In this document: positions 55,741 through 64,000 of the stretch, piece by piece | Position numbering within the stretch: the first letter of the stretch is position 1 | Layout of the letters: the number at the start of each line of letters is the position of its first letter | Source of the DNA: Cryptococcus deneoformans JEC21 | Lineage: Eukaryota > Basidiomycota > Tremellomycetes > Tremellales > Cryptococcaceae | Assembly (NCBI RefSeq): GCF_000091045.1 | Contig: NC_006682.1 | Coordinates: 215,001-279,000, forward strand | Direction of reading: 5' to 3' | DNA: 64,000 nt | Notes under the pieces: generated by a model | Databases searched by the model: none | Told to the model about the DNA's origin: nothing | What the model saw: the letters and a program-made list of their open reading frames with translations, nothing else | Made by a program: the position numbers and the translations under genes

Positions 55741-57967
55741 CTTTATTTATACCATGTTTTTGGTTTTTGGTTCCTGATTTTATAACTATGCACCCGCGGC
55801 CGGATAACACGACAAGTGCAGCAGACTGCTTGGCACTTAAAATTTACGGCTTTTCTTTTGTTTTTCTTTTTGTTTGTACGATACCACTAGAATACCCAGG
55901 TTGAAGATTGCGGGCATTTCCTGTCCTCAAGCTGTGTGCCATATACTACCCATATACACTGTACATCTGCCACCTACCACATACTATGTGCTATGTGCCG
56001 TGCGCACTGCATAGGAGCAGCGACTATATCCAGTTCTCAAGGGGCTTTATTAGAAGTATGAGTGAATTCGCTCAGATAAATAATAAATTACTGCTGCTGA
56101 CATGGTAAATTGCTGATCACCTGTCAATATCCAAAGTCTTACGAACTACATATTAATTATGTATATTAAAGTCTATGATCTGCGGAAAAGATACGGCGAT
56201 AACTCTCTTTTTTTGGTTCCTTGTTCCTCTCCTTCGGTGATTGGTACCCGTCTCACTTTTAATTGCGAGAGTTTCAGCTCGGCATTTTGTATGTTTCCGA
56301 GCTTGCAGCCGCCCAAAGATCAGGGTGCATGTGATATCAGATACAGGGGTACTATACGGGGAATCGACTACCGATTACCATGTACTATATGATCTAATTA
56401 CTGACATCCGTTTTGCCTTGTTCTTTGTTTCCTGTAATGTTTCGGCAGAATGAAGAAAAATCCTGTACTCCGTAGTATTACTCCCTTGGATTCGATGACT
56501 GATGGAAGGTTACAAGACAATCTGATGATGATCGGTAATCATAATAGCATTGGGGTTTCAGGTGAGAATAATGGTACCGCCTAGGCAAGTATCGCTTCCA
56601 TGCCGAACATTTCGGGGTACAAGAGGAAACAGCAATGAAGTGAGTTAAATCTCGACCGCAAATACCACTGCGGTATCATCTTGTCATAAAAAAAAATGGA
56701 AAGCAATGGCATCTTGTTGGGCAAAACTTCATCATGCATTGCAGATAACATACATAAAGTAAATGACCCCCTGACCTGAGAATGACGGATTATAATAAAT
56801 AATCTATCGCCTCCACCACGAACCCATTCCAATCCTGTACCTCTTAAACGCCATAAGCAATAAGCAAAAGCTGTGGCTTGTAATGTCAGAAGTCCTTAAA
56901 AGCCGGAAAGCAGCTGCATATAAGAAATGAAAAAGGAAATAAACAGTGGACAATAGACGATTGATGATCGGCCTCGCATAGGAGATAGTCATTTAAATGA
57001 AATATGATACCCGTAACAGGTAACTGAGACATAAATTTTGAGACTGATGAGCTGCGACGAGAGGAATGGAACAAGGGATTGATTTGAATGAACAATGGTG
57101 AGAAAAGGAGATAAGCAAAGGGCAAGCTACCATTTATCATTAGTCATTCACCGGCTAGATCCTTCGTCTTCGGACTCGTTACTCCTAATTTAGGAAAGAA
57201 AAAAAAACATTGCAGTAAATAAATGAAGAAGAACGAAAAAACAGGATGCTTGGACAAGGAATCAAAGAGTTGACCGAACGAACCGTCTCTCTTGCGTTCT
57301 CTAAGCAGCGCGGGCAGGCCGAACAATAAATGACCTTAGGAACGAACGATCGCCTTGACACATGTCGTCCCTGGTCCCTGGTTATACTTTTTAGCCGTCC
57401 GTGCTTCAGGCTCTGATTAAATCTCGAATGAAGGCCAAGGAAACACTTGACACCGATGTACCTGAAGATCAAAGACAATTTCTAGGGATGAAACTCGTGA
57501 AGAACGCGTAGGTAGTGTCTTTTATTCATTTGTATTGGCCTTCTGGCAATAAATGATCAGGTCGACCGCTATCGCAACGAGAAAGGAAGCGAGAAGCCAG
57601 GTAAAGACTGGAGGGAATTAAGACATCCGATTTCCTGATGTCCGTCAATCGTTTGTCGGAGCATGAGGAGTGAGACATGTTGTCTTCACCGAAAGAACAA
57701 GAAAAAAGTCCTATCCGATATGTGCACAAGTGGAAGGTCTAAATCTGAACCCGAGTCGCCCCCATTGCTGTTGAAAGCTATAAAAGAGTGCGCTTGTGGG
57801 CTATTCTTCTTTTTTTCTCAACGACATTAACAGATTCATTTTTTCCTTTGTAGATACTCACTTTCTTTCCGTAGATAGTGTCATAGTTGAGCTTTTACCC
57901 ACTACACTCATTCTTTTCAACCTCACTCCTTTTCTTCGACCACTATCCTTTGGCCCATATCTTCACG
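55741..57967. other. Long gene-free region (2.2 kb) upstream of priA-like gene
   Basis: AT-rich DNA with no recognised gene. There is a local repeat of CATATAC/CATACTA-like words near 55938-55990 and T-rich stretches at 57800-57850. The last few hundred bases should hold the priA-like promoter. Its position next to transposon relics suggests transposon-derived filler; I cannot identify an element here. Confidence 0.4.
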
Positions 57968-59186
57968 ATGTACTCTTCCGCCATCATGACTTTCCTGTTC
58001 GGCGCTCTCCTCTCTCTCCCAGGCATCTACGCCAACTCACCTTGGCTTGGTTGCGTCCTTACAACCGCAGCGACCGCTGTTGGCAGTGTGAGCTCCCGAC
58101 AGAGTTCAAGTAGCGTGTGCTCAGTGAGTCATTTCCGCGCATGCATGACCCCCTAGAACGATGCGCTGACATTGGCATTAGACATACTGTGCCGGACGAA
58201 GCTACCCTTACGCATATTATGTCGGCGGCATCCTTCTTGGTAACAACTGCTACTGTGGTAGTGAAGCCAACATCATTAGCCCTGTCAACTATGCCGCGCC
58301 CAGCACTTCCCTCACCACTAGTTGTCTTCCTATCCTTCAAGCTGGTGTAAGTTAATCAGCTCAAAGGAAAGGTATATGACTTATATAAACTTCGATAGGT
58401 CTTTGACACTTCTTCCACCTTCTCCTACACCGGCTGCTATGCCCCATCTGGTCTGCTTTCCGGCTTGATCAACACTGTTACCGGTGTTCTCGGCACCACT
58501 GTCTCGTCTCCCCGAGCTTGTTTTCAGATGTGTGCCGATACCCCGGCGGCTTACTATACCCCCTATCTCTTGGGACTTTCAACGCTCACTCCTCGTTACG
58601 GATGTGTTTGCGGTGACGAGACTGTCGTCTCTGGTGTTCCTACCCTCTGTGGTCTCGGCCAGTTCTATGCTTATAGCCACTCTGCTGCGGCGGCTGCTAG
58701 TTCCCTTCCCAGGAGGAAGCGAGCTCATGAGAGAATCCTTGCTGGAAAGAGGTCTGAGGTGATTAAGGAGAGGAATTGGGACTGCCCTACCGGTATGCAA
58801 GCCTGTAACATTGACGGGGTGGCTAACTCTTGGGAAGTGAGCATTCGGGCTTTTTGAAGACAATTGGGAGGAATTAAGAGCTGACGTATACATTAGTGCA
58901 TTGACCCTACTACGGAACTTGAATCATGCGGCGGCTGTCGTTACGGTGATTACAGTGCCAGTGCTAATTCCTCCGAGCCCACGGGTGTTGAGTGAGTTTT
59001 GGAGTTGCTTGCTTTATTGTAGACAGTGGGCTGACAGCTTTTCCCTTTAACAGCTGCACTGCCCTTCCCGGTGTACTACGAGGTTCCGTAACTTGTTCTG
59101 ACAGCAAATGTGAGGCCTTCGCGTGTAAGCGCGGATGGACTCTTCGTGACGGAGAATGCGTCAAAACCTTTACGTTCCAGTTGTAA
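57968..59186 (+). CDS. Secreted Cys-rich protein, priA-like with WSC-like N-terminal half
   Basis: Predicted secreted or wall-associated protein. Signal peptide MYSSAIMTFLFGALLSLPGI with YANS. The first half resembles WSC carbohydrate-binding repeats (YCAGRSYPYAYYVGGILLGN with NCYCGSEANI, and a second copy around CYAPSGLL ... ACFQMCADTPAAYYTPYLLG with RYGCVCGDE). After a dibasic linker (SLPRRKRAHERILAGKRSEV, possibly protease-cleaved) comes the priA C-terminal module: CPTGMQACNIDGVANSWECI, CGGCRYGDYSA, GVDCTALPGVLRGSVTCSDS and KCEAFACKRGWTLRDGECVK. Four introns; stop TAA 59184-59186. The priA family is common in basidiomycetes, with undefined function. No GPI signal is seen. Confidence 0.85.
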
Positions 59187-59839
59187 GAGTATATCTGCGA
59201 AAAAGGAAGAGAAATTGTGTCAATAATTTATAATTTGCGGGTCTTACCGTCGCTTTCTATATCGTATAATCATCGCAGGCATTTTTGGGTTTTGAGGACG
59301 GACCGTATATCCCTAATTTTTCTTCCTTTTGTACCAGTACTTATGATACCCATACCGCATGTCGGATAGACAAGACTCTAATTTAAGATCATGTATCTGA
59401 AAGCTTCTATTGCAGGGTTACGAGGTCAAGGAAGAATAATGGGGCATATAGAAGTAGTTCGTTGTTATATGTTATATGTTATATAGTGTGGAGGGTGTTG
59501 TACAAGTAACAACGAACGACGGAAGAGTACGTAACTTGTCCTTCAGATGTCGATCCGAACGGACCTCGAAAGTGAGATGCGCGTCGAAGGCGGGTCTGGT
59601 CTGCTTTACCTTTGGAGTCTCAAGCTTACGTAAACATAAGGGGCTAACGAGTCTGTTTTAACGAGTACTCTGTACAGCGAACGATTTTTGTGTGTCCTCA
59701 AAGGTGGCGGGGGCGCTCCTGCAGTATAAAGGTGCACTACTGTCAGATAAATGCCTCTGTACGACAAATAAAAGTCTGTTCTCCATCTTACTCGTTATAT
59801 AAAGGATATTAGAGATGTGCTTGTACGTATTTCTTCACC
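59187..59839. other. Intergenic, priA-like 3' flank
   Basis: About 650 bases. It contains a short tandem GTTATAT repeat (about 59464-59484). No gene recognised. Confidence 0.4.
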
Positions 59840-60178
59840 CTACATGCAGCCGACGGGCATAGCCACCGGTTTGCCGGCGGTGTACGACATTTTTTTTTTG
59901 TTTTTTTGTGCTGCGCGTTTTATTTGTTGACTTGGGGCTGGAATTGGATCATCATAGCCCACGAATGCCGCCCCGGCGATCGCAGTAGCTGTGATGAGAG
60001 GAGTCACGGCGACGAGCTGGAAAATAAAAAAGACATCATCATGCACAGGGAAAAAAGGACACTTTGGATACATAATCGTGGTCAAAAGTTGCATGCATAT
60101 GCCATAATAGTACGTTGAGTAATGGTGAAGCACCAGAAATTGAAAGTTTCGGGGCAAAAGAAGTGGGCGCAGCAGCAC
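59840..60178 (-). CDS. Small possible protein with one hydrophobic segment
   Basis: Unrecognised. The most coding-like part is the last exon (59840-60016), which follows a good acceptor (TTTATTTTCCAG). It reads LVAVTPLITATAIAGAAFVG, then YDDPIPAPSQQIKRAAQKNK and a Met/Pro-rich end, with stop at 59840. It would be a single membrane-spanning segment with a basic tail. The first exon is unclear: the frame stays open to an ATG at 60178, but splice donors (GTATGT near 60182, GTACTA near 60113) suggest an upstream start near 60211. It lies back-to-back with phospholipase B. It could be a short real gene or chance. Confidence 0.3.
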   Translation of the reverse strand: MLLRPLLLPRNFQFLVLHHYSTYYYGICMQLLTTIMYPKCPFFPVHDDVFFIFQLVAVTPLITATAIAGAAFVGYDDPIPAPSQQIKRAAQKNKKKMSYTAGKPVAMPVGCM

Positions 60179-60508
60179 ATACGTTTGCTCCGATGCAGAT
60201 GAAGAGTTAACATTTATTATATTGTTATGACAGACGGGGGCCGTTTACCCTTCTAGGGCGACGATGTCGTTTATTTACTTCCAGTACCAAAACTGCTTTT
60301 CACCCTTTCGTCATTTGTCGAAGTCTTTTCCTTTTCCCTTTCTATCGCTATATATTGCGCAAAGTGCTTGGTGGAAACCATCTTAACATTATCTCGGCAT
60401 ATACACCTTCAACATCCATATTTGGTCACTGCTACATTATTAGCTTTTCCGGTTCTCGGACTGAAATCCCTTTTAGTACACCTCATTAAACACTCGGTAG
60501 CCTCAGTA
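60179..60508. promoter_or_regulatory. Phospholipase B promoter and leader
   Basis: 330 bases upstream of the phospholipase start, CT-rich (CTTTTCCTTTTCCCTTTC near 60328-60345) with a TATATATT at 60349. The coding frame stays open upstream but has no ATG, which supports the start at 60509. Confidence 0.5.
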
Positions 60509-62719
60509 ATGTCAATCATCACGACCGCTTTCGCGCTCTCACTTCTCGCCACCACTGCTTTCGCTGTTCCTCCAGAGACTCCGCGGATTGAGCTTCAGGC
60601 GGAGAGAGGTTTGGGTGATCAATCCTATGCTCCTTGGCAAGTCGATTGCCCCTCCAACGTTACTTGGATTAGAAATGCCACTGTAAGCTGCAGTGTCGTG
60701 GAGCATTGCTTATGAACATTCCTGCTAGACTGGTTTAGGTACCGGCGAACGAGCCTATATTGAGGCTCGTGAAAAACTTGTCCAACCTGCGATCGAGCAG
60801 ATGATGGCTGCTCGAGGGCTCGAAACTCCTCCCCGGACACCTGTCATCGGTGTCGCCTTGGCCGGTGGTGGTTACCGTGCAATGCTGTGAGTGGATTAAT
60901 GCTGCAAAGGATATGCCCATTATTTATCGTTGCCACAGTACAGGGTTGGGTGGTATCATGGGCATGATGAATGAGAGTACGGAAGCGTCCCAAAGCGAGA
61001 CTGGTGGTTGGCTTGACGGCGTAAGCTACTGGTCTGGTCTGAGCGGTGGAAGTTGGGCAACTGGGTCTTTCATGTCGAATGGGGGTCAGTTGCCCACAAC
61101 TCTTCTTGAAAACGTGGGTTATGGCATGATGTATTTGTTCATCTACTGACTTGCGTGATAGCTCTGGAACATCGATTCCAATCTCGTCTTTCCAGATGAC
61201 GGCAAACTTTCATTCTACACTAATCTTTACACTGAGACCAACGCCAAATCAGACCTCGGTTTCCCAGTTCAAATTACTGATATTTGGGGTCTTGCCATTG
61301 GCTCCCACGTTTTACCCGAGCCTTACCAGCTCTCCAACACTCCTAATCTCACTTTTTCTAGCCTTCCCTCTGTCGTCGCTGCCTTGGGCAACGCAAGCTT
61401 GCCCATGCCCATCATTGTCGCAGCTGAGTAAGTTAATACGTTACCTTTCGTTTTCTTTTGCTGACAGCCGGAAAAGACGAGAGGCTGGAGAGCTTGTCAT
61501 TGCCGAAAATGCAACTGTCTGGGAGTTTACTCCATACGAGTTTGGTTCTTGGGCTTTTGGTAGCCAATACAAGAGCCCTGGTGCTTTCACCCCTATTGAA
61601 TATCTCGGTACTTCAGTGGACGATGGCTCACCTAACGGTACCTGTTGGAAGGGCTTTGACCAGTTGTCGTGAGTTGATTCTCAGTGTATTCGAGAGAAAG
61701 ATTCCAGCTGAGCTCATGTTATCTTCCAGCTTTGTCATGGGAACTTCTGCGACTCTTTTCAATGGTGCCTTTCTCGAACTTAACGGCACAGACAGCGGTC
61801 TTCTTACCAATTTAATCACTGCCTTCCTTGCGGATCTGGGAGAGGACCAAGCTGATATTTCCCGTATCCCCAATAGTTTCTCCAATTACAACTCGGGGGA
61901 GAACCCCATCTACAACCTCACTTACATCACCCTCGTCGATGCCGGAGAAACCAACCAGAACATACCCCTCGAACCTTTGCTCGTTCCCACCCGTGATGTT
62001 GACGCGATTGTGGCATTTGACTCTTCCTACGATTCTGACTATATTTGGCCAAACGGCACTGCTTTGAGGACTACCTACGAGCGAGCCAAGATTTTAGCTG
62101 AGCACGAGAACACAAGGGTGTTAATGCCCGAGGTCCCTAGCATGAACGGCTTTGTCAATGGTGGTTACAACTCAAGGCCTACTTTCTTTGGCTGTAACGA
62201 TACCACCACTCCTGTGATCATCTACATACCTTCTTACCCATGGAGCTTTGCTGCCAATACTTCTACTGTAAGCCCCACATACCGCAGGACCAAAATTTTC
62301 ACTGATTATCGAAACAGTACCAACTTTCGTACGAGAATAATGAAGCCAACGAAATGTTGCTCAACGGTATGCGCTCTCTCACTCTCAACCACTCTGTCCC
62401 CACCTGGCCCACTTGCTTTGCTTGTGCTCTTACCGACCGCTCCTTCATGTACACCTCCGAGAACCGATCCACCACCTGTCAAGAGTGTTTTGACACTTGG
62501 TGTTGGGCTGGTGACGACAACACCACCGAGCCTGCGAATTATGAGCCTGTAATCAACAGTGTTCCGCCCTGGTTGATCGCCAACAACCTGAGTATCGGCA
62601 TGGCCGATGCTCCTGGGAGCAACGAATCCACTGCTGGCACAGCGTCCAGTGGTGCAGCGAAGATGGGTGTGGGCATGGGTATGGTCGCTCTCACTGCTGG
62701 TTTGGGCTTGATGCTTTAG
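60509..62719 (+). CDS. PLB1: Phospholipase B, secreted and GPI-type
   Basis: Secreted/wall phospholipase B with lysophospholipase and transacylase activities; in pathogenic Cryptococcus it is an established virulence factor acting on host membrane lipids and surfactant. Signal peptide MSIITTAFALSLLATTAFA. Catalytic landmarks: GVALAGGGYRAML (oxyanion region), SYWSGLSGGSWATGSF (nucleophile Ser in GLSGGS), and the later Asp-containing region VDAIVAFDSSYDSDYIWPNG. Many N-glycosylation sequons (NVT, NAT, NES, NLT, NGT, NST). Cys-rich C-terminal part CFACALTDRS ... CQECFDTWCW. The end (SGAAKMGVGMGMVALTAGLG then LML) is a GPI attachment signal, with likely omega site in the Ser/Gly/Ala run. Six introns, all in frame; no damage seen. 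Stop TAG 62719. It converges on SSN3. Confidence 0.95.
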
Positions 62720-63068
62720 ATCGAATAAGAGTATCCTGTAATTCTCGCGAGAGCATTTATTTAAATTTTTCCTCTGCTTCATTTTCCATATTTACTTCAC
62801 AAGTAAACAATCTACAAATCGGATCTTAAATTATACCATTACTTCATTGTCCCATAAAAGCTCTGGCTACTGCTGCATGCTCCACAGCATTGAGTCACGT
62901 ATACATGCGTAATAATCATCTAATGTATAATCTGTTCATATATAATGAGAAATGCGCAAATGGGACAAATACTCAAAAAATAGCTGAACAACATTTTTCG
63001 CTACATCGGGCGCAAACGTTACAGCATTTGCACGAAAGGGTGACGCTCAAAGCCGACGTGGTTGAACG
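62720..63068. terminator. Convergent 3' region of phospholipase B and SSN3
   Basis: 349 bases between the stop codons of two converging genes. AT-rich; it must hold both 3' UTRs and poly-A sites. No other feature seen. Confidence 0.4.
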
Positions 63069-64000
63069 TTAAATTCTCGCCTTCTTCCTAGCCGCCGGTT
63101 GAACAATATTGCCGCTAGCGGGCCTAAAATTGCTACTTGATGGCAGCCTGCCTCCGGCCATGGATTGAGGTAGACTATGAAACCATGCATCAGTGTCCGG
63201 AGTACATCATGACACAGAGACATGAAAAGGACATACGATCCCATCTTAGCATCACCGTTATCCTCGTGCGTCACCCTTCTTGTGGGATATGTGATCGAGC
63301 TGCCTTCGAACACACTCCTAAATTAACGAATTTCAGTATCTCACCTTCGAGCCATAGCTTAATCGCCTTACTTCGTATCGACTCCCCCTTCTTCCTGGAA
63401 CCAAGGATGCCTCAACGCATCCCTTGCCGTTATCCTACGAGCTGGGTCCCATTCGAACATCTTGACGAGAATATCGTACCCCTCAGACGAGTTTGAGCGG
63501 GCATGATACCATGGTGCAAGAGGGTTGGAGTGGGGATAAGGACCCGTGGCTTGATAAGTACGGTATTCAGGCATGTGAACTATACCTGGCCATTGTTCCG
63601 CTGAATAGTATCAACTATATTAGCTTTAAAAATGAGGATAAACGCAAAATGTGGACAAATTACGCTTGACAGGACCAAGTACTTCACAGATTTTGCCCAT
63701 CTGGTCGCGCTGGAATGGTAAAGACTTCTTGCCGTCCATTTTAGCCTCGTCGCCTTTGAAGATAGGGCGAAGAGAGAGCAGCTCCGCGTAGATACAACCT
63801 ACCGCCCATATATCTGATTCAATCCAGGAAAAAGAAAACCAGAAAAAAAATGAGAGGTCATTCAAACATTGCGAACGCAGCTGAAACTGAACCCACCGAC
63901 AGCGGCAGTGTAGTGCTTGGCTCCCAATATTAACTCTGGCGCTCTGTACCAGATAGTAACCACAACCTTATCACCACCATAAAGACCTTGTTGCGCTAAT
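63069..64000 (-). CDS. SSN3: Mediator kinase SSN3/CDK8, 3' part
   Basis: Cyclin-dependent kinase 8 of the Mediator kinase module, nuclear; it phosphorylates RNA polymerase II and regulators. Partial: the gene enters from the right edge. Visible from [20 protein letters not shown] with [14 protein letters not shown], joined by an intron to [20 protein letters not shown] with [20 protein letters not shown] (the CDK8-type insert and helix). [20 protein letters not shown] with PWYHARSNS and [20 protein letters not shown] with LRHPWFQEE complete the C-lobe. The tail has [20 protein letters not shown] and, after an intron, [23 protein letters not shown] at 63069. [15 protein letters not shown] and the [10 protein letters not shown] insert separate CDK8 from cell-cycle CDKs. 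Confidence 0.92.

Noticed and set aside
61458..62552. Long 364-codon frame taken as the full gene in this stretch
   Set aside because: Its first part (before about 61730) and last part (after about 62265) are out of frame with phospholipase B; only the middle is a true exon of that gene.

Overview
The window is typical basidiomycete-yeast nuclear DNA. Most genes are split by many short GT-AG introns (about 36-65 bases), many with a CTAAC/CTGAC-like branch site, and genes on both strands are closely packed. The gene content, above all a secreted GPI-type phospholipase B almost certainly orthologous to Cryptococcus PLB1, points to the Cryptococcus neoformans/gattii species complex. That assignment is inference from protein recognition; no database was searched.

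Layout. 0-11.5 kb: the 3' end of eIF3e, an unrecognised Cys/acidic-rich protein, COX15 (haem A synthase), a small protein tyrosine phosphatase head-to-head with a SAC/hSac2-type phosphoinositide phosphatase, an NmrA-like protein and a nitrilase-family amidohydrolase. 11.5-14.6 kb: gene-poor, with the long copy of a dispersed repeat family. 14.6-25.9 kb: an RSC1/2-like double-bromodomain/BAH protein, a divergent Zn2Cys6 regulator, a short copy of the repeat, and an amino-acid permease. 26-32.8 kb: a DUF985-type cupin, chorismate mutase, a small gene of uncertain structure, an SDR and an SBDS/Rtc3-like protein. 34.6-46.3 kb: HGH1 and RAE1 (divergent), a coding-like relic, an NDUFAF6-like protein, a third fragment of the repeat, then PCNA divergent from SAC1. 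47.8-64 kb: a membrane-anchored GMC oxidoreductase, a transposon graveyard (LINE-type reverse transcriptase relic beside a TIR-bounded, decayed Tc1/mariner element), a priA-like secreted Cys-rich protein, phospholipase B, and the 3' part of SSN3/CDK8.

Functional themes are housekeeping (translation, eEF2 folding, mRNA export, replication, haem A and complex I assembly, aromatic amino-acid synthesis), phosphoinositide turnover (two SAC phosphatases) and the cell surface (GMC oxidase, priA-like protein, phospholipase B). The most unusual observations are a PCNA predicted to carry about 85-90 extra highly charged residues, introns placed at the catalytic Cys of three unrelated enzymes, the structurally complete but coding-dead Tc1-like element, and an uncharacterised three-copy dispersed repeat.
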